From contig NZ_FCON02000061.1 in the NCBI RefSeq assembly GCF_001544535.1, positions 1-47,010 on the forward strand: a stretch of 47,010 nucleotides of DNA. The letters run 5' to 3'. Each line of letters begins with the position of its first letter. Position 1 is the stretch's first letter. This DNA is from Caballeronia choica (GTDB taxonomy: Bacteria; Pseudomonadota; Gammaproteobacteria; Burkholderiales; Burkholderiaceae). Under the pieces are notes generated by a model that saw only the letters and a program-made list of their open reading frames with translations, had not been told where the DNA came from and did no database searches. The translations under genes and the position numbers were made by a program. Shown here piece by piece: positions 16,959 to 24,972 of this stretch.

Positions 16959-16963
16959 CAGCG
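16949..16963 (+). repeat. Copy of the dispersed 15-mer CCCCAAGCGCCAGCG
   Basis: Exact match to the block found at both window ends and at 33854-33868 and 37009-37023. It is directly adjacent to the aldolase stop codon: read on the minus strand, CGCTGGCGCTTGGGG begins 1 nt after TGA. Confidence 0.85.
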
Positions 16964-16964
16964 G

Positions 16965-17750
16965 TCAATACCCGCCGACTTCCTTCGGCGCTTTAGCCCG
17001 CATCTTCCCCATCACCTGCTGGGCGCCAGCCGCCATCAACCGCGCATCCGAACTGACGGTCACGAACTGAAACCCCATCGCGATCCGTTCAAGCGCCTTC
17101 TCCGGCGTGCCATTGTGAATCCCCGCGACCACCCCATGCGCCTTCGCGCAAGCCAGGATGCGTTCGATCGCCTCAACGACCGGCGGATCGACATCATCGA
17201 AAGTCGGCGTGCACCCGAGCGCAAGCGACAAGTCCGACGGGCCGATGTAGATCGCATCCAGCCCCGGCGTGGAGACGATTTCCTCGAGGTTGTCGAGTGC
17301 CTCGCGCGTCTCGATCATCGCAAACACGACGACCGTATCGTTGGCATGCGTCGGATAATCGGCGCCACCGTAAAGCAGCGCGCGCACCGGGCCGAAGCTG
17401 CGCGTTCCGAGCGGCGGGTAGTGCGTCGCCGCGACGAGCCGCTCCGCGTCCGCGCGGCTGTTGACCATCGGGCAAATCACGGCGTACGCGCCCGCATCGA
17501 GAACCTTCATCAGGATGCCCGGTTCGTTCCAGGGCACGCGGGCCATCGGCACGGTCTGCGTGGTCGAGACCGCGGTGAACATCTCCACCGCCTTCTGGTA
17601 ATCGACCACACCGTGCTGGAGATCGACCGTCAGCGAGTCCCATCCCTGATGCGCCATCGTTTCCGCGGAAAACGTGCTCGGGATGGCGAGCCACCCGTTG
17701 ACGACCGCACCGCCGGCTTTCCAGATCGAGCGAATCCGGTTCTCACGCAT
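16965..17750 (-). CDS. HpcH/HpaI-family aldolase (2-keto-3-deoxy sugar-acid type)
   Basis: 261-aa class II aldolase of the HpcH/HpaI/GarL family, cytoplasmic, metal-dependent. Conserved residues are His46 (DLQHGVVDY), Arg71 (MARVPWNEP), the metal ligand Glu in AMIETREAL and Asp in IGPSDLS. It is the last gene of the exuT-udh-aldolase operon. A fitting role is cleavage of 5-keto-4-deoxy-D-glucarate to pyruvate and tartronate semialdehyde, downstream of uronate dehydrogenase, but the family also cleaves other 4-hydroxy-2-oxo acids. ATG 17750 follows AGAGGA; the longer upstream frame lacks a signal. No aldarate dehydratase is present in the window, so intermediate steps would be encoded elsewhere. 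Confidence 0.85.
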   Translation of the reverse strand: MRENRIRSIWKAGGAVVNGWLAIPSTFSAETMAHQGWDSLTVDLQHGVVDYQKAVEMFTAVSTTQTVPMARVPWNEPGILMKVLDAGAYAVICPMVNSRADAERLVAATHYPPLGTRSFGPVRALLYGGADYPTHANDTVVVFAMIETREALDNLEEIVSTPGLDAIYIGPSDLSLALGCTPTFDDVDPPVVEAIERILACAKAHGVVAGIHNGTPEKALERIAMGFQFVTVSSDARLMAAGAQQVMGKMRAKAPKEVGGY

Positions 17751-17891
17751 GCTCGTGCTCCTCTTGTTGGCAGGCCACGCTTGTGGCCCGTGACTTCGAA
17801 AGGGCCGCCGTTGCACGCGGCCGTTGCGCTTTCGCTGCGGCGGATGCGTGCTGCGTCGTCAGGACGGGCGGTCTCAAGGGTAAAGCCTCAA

Positions 17892-17917
17892 TGCACGCTT
17901 GCGGGTGCAAGCGTGCA
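17892..17917. terminator. 11-bp perfect hairpin inside the hexuronate operon (udh-aldolase spacer)
   Basis: TGCACGCTTGC and its exact complement flank a GGGT loop in the 192-bp spacer between udh and the aldolase gene. No T-run follows on the minus strand, so partial termination, an mRNA end-stabiliser or a processing site are all possible. Confidence 0.55.
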
Positions 17918-17942
17918 CGGGGCGACAGGCGTTTTCGCGCAG

Positions 17943-18755
17943 TCAGCGCTTGCTGCCGCGCTCGTCCACCGGCGTGAAGTCGATGCCGGCAAAACTGCCG
18001 CCCTGGTAGCGCTGGCCGATCGCGTCGAGCGGGTTGGGCTTTTTCAGGATCTCTTCGGCGTAATCCTCGGCGTTGTCCTTCGGGCGATAGCCGAGGCGTG
18101 CGGCGCCGTCGTTGTTCCAGTAGCTGCGCGTATTGCCCGATGCACCCCATACGACGATATAGCCGATGTCGGGCACGTCGATGCTGCGCTCGACGATCTG
18201 CATCAGGTCGTCGTGCGAGAGCCAGGTGCTGAGGTGCCGGAATTCCGTCGGCTTCTCTATGCAACTGCCAATGCGCACGCAGACGCTTTCGATGCCGTGC
18301 TTGTCCCAGTACATCCGCGCAATGCCTTCGCCCCACATCTTGCTCAGGCCGTAGAAGCCGTCGGGACGAAACTCGCAATCGACCGCGAGCTTGTCTTCGA
18401 CCGGGTACATGCCGATCGAGTGATTCGAACTCGCGAACACGATGCGCCGCACGTTCTTGCGGCGCGCGCCTTCGTACACTTCGACGAGCCCGCGCAGGTT
18501 GTTGTCGATGATCTCGGGCAGCGGACGCTCGACGCTCGTGCCCGCCATGTGGATCAGGACATCGACGCCGTCGAGCAGCCGGTCGACCACTTCCGGATCG
18601 CGCAGGTCGCCGTGCATGACGTCCTCGCCTTCGACGATCGGGGTGAGCGGGCGCGAACCGGCCGCCGAGCGCAAGTTGTAGCCACGTTCGAGCAGGGCCT
18701 TCCGCAATACGGTGCCCAGTTGTCCGCCAGCACCGCTCAATGCAATCTTGGTCAC
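17943..18755 (-). CDS. udh: Uronate dehydrogenase (NAD-dependent epimerase/dehydratase family)
   Basis: Oxidises D-galacturonate or D-glucuronate to the aldarolactone with NAD+, the first step of the oxidative hexuronate pathway; 270 aa, cytoplasmic SDR. The N-terminal Rossmann motif is SGAGGQLG (7-14). The active-site Tyr-x3-Lys is YGLSK, following the FASSNHSIGMYP segment that is typical of Udh. GTG 18755 is taken as start, with AAGGA 8 nt upstream; the frame continues upstream without a good signal. Length matches known Udh enzymes (about 265-275 aa). It sits between the ExuT-type transporter gene and the aldolase gene, all on the minus strand. Confidence 0.85.
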   Translation of the reverse strand: MTKIALSGAGGQLGTVLRKALLERGYNLRSAAGSRPLTPIVEGEDVMHGDLRDPEVVDRLLDGVDVLIHMAGTSVERPLPEIIDNNLRGLVEVYEGARRKNVRRIVFASSNHSIGMYPVEDKLAVDCEFRPDGFYGLSKMWGEGIARMYWDKHGIESVCVRIGSCIEKPTEFRHLSTWLSHDDLMQIVERSIDVPDIGYIVVWGASGNTRSYWNNDGAARLGYRPKDNAEDYAEEILKKPNPLDAIGQRYQGGSFAGIDFTPVDERGSKR

Positions 18756-18792
18756 GATATGGATCCTTCGAAATGTTTGATTCGTTTGATTC

Positions 18793-18831
18793 GGCCGCTT
18801 TCGCGCCGGGTGCTCCGGCGCTGAAGCGGCC
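18793..18831. terminator. Two-part hairpin inside the hexuronate operon (exuT-udh spacer)
   Basis: GGCCGCTT (18793-18800) pairs with AAGCGGCC (18824-18831), and inside it GCGCCGG (18803-18809) pairs with CCGGCGC (18815-18821). It fills most of the 84-bp gap after the transporter stop. There is no U-tract. It probably reduces or processes the downstream message; this is a prediction. Confidence 0.55.
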
Positions 18832-18839
18832 ATCGATGG

Positions 18840-20159
18840 TTATCGTCCGGTGCTCGTCGCGGGCGCCGCGGGCGCCGTGACCTTCGGTGCGCGCAACGTG
18901 CCCGAGTAGTCACTCGACTTCAACAGGAACCATGCGACGGTAGCACCAACGATGTCGAAAAGCACGAGGCAGACGAACAGCGGGTTATAGCCGATGGTGG
19001 TCGCGAGCGCGCCGACGATCAGCGAGAAGATCATCCCGCCGAGCCAGCCCATCATGCCGGACAGGCCGGTTGCGGTGCCGACTTCGTGCTGGCCGAACAC
19101 GTCCGATGCGAGCGTGTAGAGCGCACCCGAAATGGTCTGGTGACCGAACGCGCCGAGGCAGAAGAGGGCGATCGCGACATACGGGCTGCTGGCGAGACCG
19201 ATACATGCCGGGCCGAACATGAACAGCGTGCCGACGATCATCACCAGCTTGCGCGAGGTGAGCAGTTTCGTATTGAACTTGCGGAGGAGGAACGGCGCGA
19301 GGTATCCGCCGAACACGCAACCGAGGTCGGCCGCGAGAAACGGCAGCCAGCCGAACAGCGCGATTTCCTTCAGGTTCATGTGACGCACGGTCACGAGGTA
19401 GAGCGGAATCCAGAAGTTGAAGGTCTGCCATGCCGGCTCGGCCAAAAAGCGCGGGATGCCGATGCCCCAGAAGCGGCGCGTGCTCAGCAGTTGCTTCCAC
19501 GACGGACGCTTCGTCGACGAGAGCTTGCCTTCTTCCTGGCCGCTCAGGATGTACTCGCGTTCGCCTTCCGAGAGGTTCGGATGGTCGGCGGGCGATTGGT
19601 AGAAGAACACCCACAGCGCGACCCAGATCAGCGCCACGCCGCCCGTGACGATGAACGCCGTCTGCCAGTTGAACTGGAGGATGCAGAACACGACGAGCGG
19701 CGGCGCGAGCATCGCGCCGACCGAGGTTCCCGTGTTCAGCCAGCCGGTCGCGACCGAGCGCTCCTTGGCGGGGAACCATTGCGTGATGGTCTTCATGCCC
19801 GCCGGGAAGATCGCCGCCTCGCTCATGCCAAGCAGGCCGCGGAAGAACGCGAGCGAGCCCCAGCCGGTCGCGAGGCCGTGCAGCATGTTCGACGCCGCCC
19901 AGGCGAGCGCGAAGATCGCGAAGCCGATCTTCAGGCCAACGACGTCGAGGATGTAGCCGGCCACCGGCTGCATCACCGTGTAGGCGCCCTGGAATGCCGC
20001 GACCACGTACGAGTATTGCTGCGTGGTCATGTGCAGCTTGTCGGTGAGCGTCGGCGCCGCGACCGAGAGGGAACTGCGCGCGAGATAGTTGAAGATGGTC
20101 CCGAGCATGATCAGCCCGACGATCCACCACCTCAATCCCTTGATCTTGTTTGCCAGCAT
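18840..20159 (-). CDS. exuT: MFS hexuronate transporter, ExuT type (ACS family)
   Basis: Proton-linked uptake of D-galacturonate/D-glucuronate across the inner membrane; 439 aa with 12 predicted helices. The anion:cation symporter family pattern is clear: RWWIVGLIMLGTIFNYLARSSLSVAAP at the N-terminus (RSSLS where many members have R-x-x-L-S), then GLLGMSEAAIFPAGMKTITQWFP in helix 4 and its loop. I infer the substrate from the udh neighbour and the divergent polygalacturonase gene. GGAGA lies upstream of ATG 20159. It is first gene of the minus-strand operon, and a candidate operator overlaps its putative -10 box. Confidence 0.85.
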   Translation of the reverse strand: MLANKIKGLRWWIVGLIMLGTIFNYLARSSLSVAAPTLTDKLHMTTQQYSYVVAAFQGAYTVMQPVAGYILDVVGLKIGFAIFALAWAASNMLHGLATGWGSLAFFRGLLGMSEAAIFPAGMKTITQWFPAKERSVATGWLNTGTSVGAMLAPPLVVFCILQFNWQTAFIVTGGVALIWVALWVFFYQSPADHPNLSEGEREYILSGQEEGKLSSTKRPSWKQLLSTRRFWGIGIPRFLAEPAWQTFNFWIPLYLVTVRHMNLKEIALFGWLPFLAADLGCVFGGYLAPFLLRKFNTKLLTSRKLVMIVGTLFMFGPACIGLASSPYVAIALFCLGAFGHQTISGALYTLASDVFGQHEVGTATGLSGMMGWLGGMIFSLIVGALATTIGYNPLFVCLVLFDIVGATVAWFLLKSSDYSGTLRAPKVTAPAAPATSTGR

Positions 20160-20305
20160 GGCGTCGTGTCTCCTTCCAGATGCGTTTCTCGCCGGGCTGC
20201 GTGGGGGTGTCGTGCCGGGCGGTTGATGAACAGAGTCCGCCGAAGCGAACGGTGGGCGGGGCCCGTGTTTTTATCGATGTATGGATGCGGCCGTTGTTTC
20301 GGCGA

Positions 20306-20327
20306 AATATAAGATGTCGTACAACAT
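20306..20327 (-). promoter_or_regulatory. Candidate exuT -10 box with adjoining operator 1
   Basis: On the minus strand, TATATT (20306-20311) is a good -10 and is directly preceded by the near-palindrome ATGTCGTACAACAT (20314-20327; 6 of 7 base pairs symmetric). A repressor bound there would block RNA polymerase. The 12-mer TTGTACGACATC contained in it recurs with one change at 20605-20616. Confidence 0.5.
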
Positions 20328-20360
20328 GTGGCGCTTTGCGCTGCGCTTTTTGTTCTTGAA

Positions 20361-20372
20361 GATGTACGACAA
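20361..20372 (-). promoter_or_regulatory. Operator-like site 2
   Basis: Read on the minus strand this is TTGTCGTACATC, 9 of 12 identical to site 1 (TTGTACGACATC), with the same TTGT and ACATC ends. It is 34 bp upstream of site 1 relative to exuT. Confidence 0.4.
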
Positions 20373-20417
20373 CTTTCGGCGAATCGCGGGATGCTGTCAA
20401 TAGAAAACAGGCAAAAA

Positions 20418-20429
20418 CGGGTATACCCG
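20418..20429. promoter_or_regulatory. Perfect 12-bp palindrome CGGGTATACCCG
   Basis: Lies in the middle of the divergent exuT/polygalacturonase spacer. Its GGTATACC core is also the core of the sites bound by the E. coli UxuR/ExuR GntR-family hexuronate regulators (from memory), so it may be the site of a related regulator. No regulator gene is in the window. Confidence 0.45.
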
Positions 20430-20497
20430 GGCGCGTTATCTTCTTGTAAAGCGGCGTTACTACGGGTTTGTACGCCCATGTCGTTGGGATAAGTTGC

Positions 20498-20526
20498 TTG
20501 ACATCTCTTCAATCGATTCGTATCTT
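20498..20526 (+). promoter_or_regulatory. Strong sigma70-type promoter of the polygalacturonase gene
   Basis: TTGACA (20498-20503), exactly 17 bp, TATCTT (20521-20526). Predicted transcription start is near 20533, giving a leader of about 165 nt before the TTG start at 20697. Operator-like site 3 lies inside that leader. Confidence 0.65.
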
Positions 20527-20604
20527 CCTTACAGGTCGCCGAGCCCGGCAGTCGCACAATAGGCTGTGAAAATCGCTCCAAAGGCGCTGAATTGATCGAC
20601 CTAG

Positions 20605-20616
20605 TTGTATGACATC
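20605..20616 (+). promoter_or_regulatory. Operator-like site 3
   Basis: TTGTATGACATC differs from site 1 (TTGTACGACATC, opposite strand) by one base. It lies about 75 bp downstream of the predicted polygalacturonase transcription start, a position suited to a roadblock repressor. Sites 1-3 together would co-regulate both divergent units. Confidence 0.45.
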
Positions 20617-20696
20617 GTTTCTATAAGCGTGCAGTTCCGAGCCCCCAAAAACACGATCAACGTGAGCAACCGGCCACGCCGGATAAGGAGACAAAC

Positions 20697-22706
20697 TTGA
20701 AACACCTCAAGGACAAGGCACAGCATCGCGCGCAATCCGTTCCGCACTCACCGGCGCGACGCTCTTTCGTGATGATGGCGGGCGCGTCGGCGGGTGCGTC
20801 GCTGTTCGGGGCGATTGGTCTGAGCGGCTGCGGCGGCGGCCACGACAGCTCGAACCCCGCGCCGACGCCGGTCGCCGAAGATCCGATCTGGGGTCCGTCC
20901 GGTTCAGGCACGCAAATCATCAACGCGCTGCAGGGCGTGGCGCAGTCGATGTTTCCGAACCGCCAGTTCCTCGTCACCGACTACGGCGCGAAAACCTGCG
21001 CGGTCGTCGCGGCGGTGAACCCGTACACCGATCCGACCAAATCGCCGCTTTCCACCGGTGCTGACCAGACCAACGCGCCCGGCTCGTTCGATTCGCGCCC
21101 GGCCTTTCTCGCCGCGATCCAGGCGTGCAGCGCGGCGGGCGGCGGCCGCGTCGTGGTCCCCACGGGCGCGTGGTATTGCGCGGGCCCGATCGTGCTGCTC
21201 TCCAACGTCAACTTCCACCTGAGTGCGAACTGCACGATCTACTTCAGCCCGAATCCCGCTGACTACGCAAAGGACGGCCCGATCGACTGCGGCGCGAACG
21301 GCAAGCTCTACTACAGCCGCTGGCAGGCAAACGATTGCCTGAACTACGGCCCGCCGGTCTACGCGCGCAACCAGACCAACATCGCGCTCACCGGCGAAGG
21401 CGACAGCTCCGTCCTCAACGGCCAGGCGATGACGCCGTTCGCCGGCACCGGCAACACGAGCACGTGCTGGTGGACCTTCAAGGGCAACAGCGGCGCGTAC
21501 GGCTTCGCGGGATCGTCGACGCCGTCGCAGGCCTACAGCAATCCGAACAACGTCGACCTGAAAACGGCCGTGCCCGGCATCTCCGACACGCTCTACGCCA
21601 GGCTCACCGATCCGGCGACACCCTGGCAGCAGGACCAGAACTATCTGCCGGCGCTGTCGGAAGCGGGTGTCGCGATCGAGAAGCGCATTTTCGGCATCGG
21701 CCATTACCTGCGGCCGTGCATGGTCGAATTCATCGGCTGCACCAACGTGCTGATGGAAAGCTACCGCACCAACAACACGCCGTTCTGGCAGCATCATCCG
21801 ACCGATTGCACCCGGGTCGTGATCCGCACCGTGACGGTGGACAGCATCGGCCCGAACAACGACGGCTTCGACCCCGACGCCTGCGACATGGTCCTGTGCG
21901 ACAGCGTGGTATTCAATACCGGCGACGATTGCATCGCGATCAAGTCGGGCAAGGACCTCGACACGCAGTACGGTCCGGCGCAGAACCACGTCATCCAGAA
22001 CTGCACGATGAACAGCGGCCACGGCGGCATCACGCTCGGCAGCGAAATGGGCGGCGGCGTGCAGAAAATCTACGCGCGCAATCTCGCGATGCTCAACCAG
22101 TTCTGGGCGACCAACTCGCTCAACATCGCGATCCGCATCAAGACGAACATGAACCGCGGCGGCTTCGTGAAGGATTTCTATGTCGACGGCGTGACGCTGC
22201 CGAACGGCGTGAGCCTGACGGGCGCCGGTTACGGCAGCAGCCTGCTCGCGGGCAGCCCGATCAATGCGAGCGTGCCGGTCGGCGTGGCGACGGCGGCGGC
22301 GGGCAATCCGTCGGCGTCGCAAGGCGGCATCGTCACGTTCGACTGCGACTACCAGCCGTCGAAGGACGCGATCCGCACGCGTCCGGCGCTCGTGCAGAAC
22401 GTCAACATATCGAACGTGAAGGCGAGCAACGTGACGCTGGGCGGCGTGACGGGATCGTGCTTCCAGGCGATCGTCGCGCAAGGCCCGGTCGCGTTCGACT
22501 ACAACGGTCCGGCGCCGACCCCGGCGATCCCCCCGATCGCCGGCGTGACGATCACCAATTGCGACTTCGGGACGCCGGTCGCGGCCGGCCCCGCGACATC
22601 GACGTCGCCCGGACCCATCTACGCGTACAACGTCCACGACATCACGCTGACGAACACGCTGATCGCGGGCAAGGCGGTGAACATGACGGTCAGCGACGCG
22701 CGCTGA
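20697..22706 (+). CDS. GH28 polygalacturonase (pectinase), Tat-exported lipoprotein
   Basis: Hydrolyses alpha-1,4-galacturonosyl bonds of pectin; 669 aa, long for GH28. Family catalytic residues are visible: Asp389 in NNDGFD, Asp410/Asp411 in NTGDDCIAIKSG, His442 in SGHGGITLGSE, and Arg480/Lys482 in IRIKTN. The N-terminus has a twin-arginine motif (RRSFVMMAG) followed by a hydrophobic stretch ending in the lipobox LSGC, so it should be a Tat-exported, membrane-anchored lipoprotein. The TTG start at 20697 has AAGGAG 7-8 nt upstream; starting at the later Met pair would lose the twin arginines. Its products feed the divergent ExuT/Udh pathway. Internal Cys residues are numerous. Confidence 0.88.
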   Translation: MKHLKDKAQHRAQSVPHSPARRSFVMMAGASAGASLFGAIGLSGCGGGHDSSNPAPTPVAEDPIWGPSGSGTQIINALQGVAQSMFPNRQFLVTDYGAKTCAVVAAVNPYTDPTKSPLSTGADQTNAPGSFDSRPAFLAAIQACSAAGGGRVVVPTGAWYCAGPIVLLSNVNFHLSANCTIYFSPNPADYAKDGPIDCGANGKLYYSRWQANDCLNYGPPVYARNQTNIALTGEGDSSVLNGQAMTPFAGTGNTSTCWWTFKGNSGAYGFAGSSTPSQAYSNPNNVDLKTAVPGISDTLYARLTDPATPWQQDQNYLPALSEAGVAIEKRIFGIGHYLRPCMVEFIGCTNVLMESYRTNNTPFWQHHPTDCTRVVIRTVTVDSIGPNNDGFDPDACDMVLCDSVVFNTGDDCIAIKSGKDLDTQYGPAQNHVIQNCTMNSGHGGITLGSEMGGGVQKIYARNLAMLNQFWATNSLNIAIRIKTNMNRGGFVKDFYVDGVTLPNGVSLTGAGYGSSLLAGSPINASVPVGVATAAAGNPSASQGGIVTFDCDYQPSKDAIRTRPALVQNVNISNVKASNVTLGGVTGSCFQAIVAQGPVAFDYNGPAPTPAIPPIAGVTITNCDFGTPVAAGPATSTSPGPIYAYNVHDITLTNTLIAGKAVNMTVSDAR

Positions 22707-22730
22707 CCTGCGCTGACTTGCGCTGATTTG
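22701..22730 (+). repeat. Three tandem 10-bp repeats placing stop codons in all three frames
   Basis: CGCTGACCTG, CGCTGACTTG and CGCTGATTTG. The first copy contains the polygalacturonase TGA. Because the period is 10, the TGA codons at 22704, 22714 and 22724 fall in three different frames. Confidence 0.75.
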
Positions 22731-22739
22731 CGCGAACCG

Positions 22740-22765
22740 GCCGGGCTTTGCGGGAAAAGCCCGGC
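22740..22765. terminator. Bidirectional terminator between polygalacturonase and a convergent small gene
   Basis: GCCGGGCTTT (22740-22749) pairs perfectly with AAAGCCCGGC (22756-22765) around a 6-nt loop. The A/T-rich inner or outer ends give short T-tracts. It lies between the stops at 22706 and 22793. Confidence 0.65.
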
Positions 22766-22792
22766 AGCGGTTTCTGCGGGTCGCGAAGCGGG

Positions 22793-23083
22793 CTACCAGT
22801 GCGACGGCGTCTGCTGGGTCGCGGGTTTTGCGCTCTTGTCCGAGGTCGGAAGCGTGCCGGCGGCTGGGGACGGCGGGCCGTTCGTTGCGCCGGTGTCGCC
22901 GTACGTGTCGAGGACGCCGCCGTAGGACATGTCGGTGGTGGACTGGGCCGAGTCGTTGGCATTCTGCTGCATGATCGCTCGCGCGGAGGGCGGGGCGCCG
23001 TGTGTCTGCTGCTGAGCGCTCGCGATACTGGCCGACACAAGCAATGCGGCGCCGGCTGCGGTCAAAACGAAAGTTGATTTCAT
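22793..23083 (-). CDS. Small secreted hypothetical protein
   Basis: 96-aa protein with a clear Sec signal peptide (MKSTFVLTAAGAALLVSASIASA, split at ASA-Q), then a polar region rich in Gln, Ser, Thr and Pro with a TTDMSYGGVLDTYGDTG segment. ATG 23083 has AAGGAG upstream; the longer frame to 23317 is not supported. I do not recognise a functional family. It resembles small periplasmic proteins of unknown function common in Burkholderiaceae. It converges on the polygalacturonase gene and is divergent from the DUF3597 gene. Confidence 0.7.
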   Translation of the reverse strand: MKSTFVLTAAGAALLVSASIASAQQQTHGAPPSARAIMQQNANDSAQSTTDMSYGGVLDTYGDTGATNGPPSPAAGTLPTSDKSAKPATQQTPSHW

Positions 23084-23492
23084 TTTGATGCTCCTTGCAT
23101 GAGGCTTGGGCTGCGAGAGTCCTGTTCTCGTCGACGATGGGTTCGAAAGGGGTTTGCGCGGACCGCGATGCTCCAGGCGGACGCGCCCCGGGAGCGACTT
23201 GTCCGGTCTGACGAATGGCCGGCCGGTTCCTGACCCGGGCGGAGAAGGCCTTGTCCATGCGTGCCAGCGCGGCTCCCTGATTGTGTTATAGGGCGCCGGT
23301 TCCTGGCCGGCAGGCATTTTTTCGATGCGCGTTGCAATTCGGCATCAGTGAACGTCCGAGGCGTCCGATCGTGCTTTCCCGCTTGCGCCGCAGTGGGCGC
23401 GGCTCGCGTCCTGAAAGCGTCATCTCCGGCGTGTAGGTATGATCGTTGCGCTTCCAAACGGGCCCATCAGCCCACTTCACGGAGAAGGAACC
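23084..23492. other. Divergent intergenic region
   Basis: No gene supported. TATGAT near 23438-23443 is a plausible -10 for the DUF3597 gene, without a clear -35. The remaining ORFs are short and conflict in frame. Confidence 0.35.
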
Positions 23493-23912
23493 ATGAGTAT
23501 TTTCTCGAGCATCCTCAACAAGATTTTCCCGCACGATCATCCGGCTGCGGCGGCAGCAGCTTCCGGCGCGGCCGCGGCGCCTGCTGCGCCCGCTGCGTCA
23601 TCCGCGCCTGCGGCAGCCGGCGCGGCGGCCCCGGCACCCGCCGCGCCGATGCCGGAAGTGGATGTCGAGGCCGTGCTGTCGAGCATGCAGGCGTCGCAGG
23701 GTCAGGAATTGAACTGGCGCACGTCCATCGTCGACTTGATGAAGCTGCTCGGACTGGACAGCAGTCTGTCGGCGCGCAAGGAACTGGCGGGGGAGTTGCA
23801 CTACAGCGGCAATACCGAGGATTCCGCCGCGATGAACATCTGGCTGCACAAGGCGGTGATGCAGAAACTTGCCGCGAACGGCGGCAAGGTGCCGGACGAT
23901 TTGAAGGGCTGA
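23493..23912 (+). CDS. DUF3597 domain protein
   Basis: 139-aa cytoplasmic protein. N-terminal MSIFSSILNKIFPHDHP, a low-complexity Ala/Pro linker (about 18-55) and a C-terminal helical domain (VDVEAVLSSM..., LNWRTSIVDLMKLLGLDSSLSARKELA in two runs, YSGNTEDSAAMNIWLHKAVM) that matches the DUF3597 family. AGAAGG precedes ATG 23493. Function is unknown; a LysM-like or stress role has been suggested for relatives but nothing here proves it. It is monocistronic, followed by about 290 bp without a gene. Confidence 0.8.
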   Translation: MSIFSSILNKIFPHDHPAAAAAASGAAAAPAAPAASSAPAAAGAAAPAPAAPMPEVDVEAVLSSMQASQGQELNWRTSIVDLMKLLGLDSSLSARKELAGELHYSGNTEDSAAMNIWLHKAVMQKLAANGGKVPDDLKG

Positions 23913-24205
23913 GCCAGCACGCGCTGGCCCGAAACGGAAAGCGCCCGCTGCAAATCAGTAAGCGGCGGGCGGAATCGATAAGTGCCAGCGGGATCGCTTA
24001 GGGCTCGGCTGAACAAGTACCTGATTTTCGTAACTGCCCACGTAGCGACAAGGGTTTGCGGGGCACGGAAAGGAATTAATCAGCGTCGCCTTAGCGGAAA
24101 GCAGAACGTCAAGGGCCAAGCGTCGAACGACTAACGAAACCGGCAAGGCGCGGCAAGACATCGCCGCGCCGGCTTCGCTGCATTGAGGAAACAACTCGCC
24201 TCTGC

Positions 24206-24880
24206 CTACGGCCTTGCCGCCACTTCGTCCAGATGCAGCAGCAGGTCCGCCGGATCTTCATACACGCGCAACGCGCCCGCGCGCTCGAGTTCGTCAATCC
24301 CGTAGCCTCCCGCCATCAGCCCGACGCCCAGCGACCGGCAGCGCCGTGCGGCGAGCATGTCCCAGATGCTGTCGCCGACGACCACCGTATTCTCGATCGG
24401 CACCCCAAGCCGCTCCGCAGCCGCGATGAACAGGTCCGGATCGGGCTTCGCGTACTTCACGTCGTCGCGTGTGACGACGACCGCCTTCGCCGGATCGACT
24501 CCCAACGCTTCCAGGTTCACCGCCGCCGTTTCCATCCGGCCGCTCGTCGCGATTGCCCAGCGCGTGCCGCCGTCGGTAAGCGCCGCGAGCAGTTCCCGCG
24601 CACCCGGCAACGGGCAAACCTGCGCGCGCAGCCGCTTGTAAGCCTCCGCATGCAAGCGCCGCAGGCGGTCGACGCGATCCGCGCTGATATCGCCGTGCGT
24701 CTCGCGCAGCAACTGGTTCATGAAGAGGCCACCGCTCATGCCGATCTTGCGATGAATGCGCCATACCGACAGCTTGATGCCTTCCTCGTCGAGCGCTTCC
24801 TTCCACGCAAGAACGTGCTGGTAGACGCTGTCGACGAGCGTGCCGTCGAGGTCGAACAGGAATGACGTTTCGATTCGCAT
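24206..24880 (-). CDS. HAD-superfamily phosphatase (subclass IA, phosphoglycolate phosphatase-like)
   Basis: 224-aa cytoplasmic hydrolase. HAD motifs in order: motif I DLDGTLVDS with Asp10 and Asp12, motif II ATSGR, motif III Lys in KYAKPDPDLF, motif IV VVGDSIWD. The helical cap sits between motifs I and II. ATG 24880 has AAGGA 8 nt upstream; the frame remains open far upstream but only as a shadow. The substrate is unknown; beta-phosphoglucomutase-like and phosphoglycolate phosphatase-like activities are both possible. The broken DUF6632-like gene lies upstream on the same strand. Confidence 0.82.
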   Translation of the reverse strand: MRIETSFLFDLDGTLVDSVYQHVLAWKEALDEEGIKLSVWRIHRKIGMSGGLFMNQLLRETHGDISADRVDRLRRLHAEAYKRLRAQVCPLPGARELLAALTDGGTRWAIATSGRMETAAVNLEALGVDPAKAVVVTRDDVKYAKPDPDLFIAAAERLGVPIENTVVVGDSIWDMLAARRCRSLGVGLMAGGYGIDELERAGALRVYEDPADLLLHLDEVAARP

Positions 24881-24972
24881 GATGTAAGTCCTTCGCAGAG
24901 GGATCGCCGGGGTGTTGGGCGTCAGACGATTATCGACGATTGGCGTCCAGGGCGGACACTGCCCCGCAATCG

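Noticed and set aside
20904-23258. 784-aa minus-strand open frame across the polygalacturonase gene
   Set aside because: It is rich in Arg, Ala, His and Asp, has no family motif and mirrors codon bias of the GH28 gene, whose catalytic motifs are all present on the plus strand.
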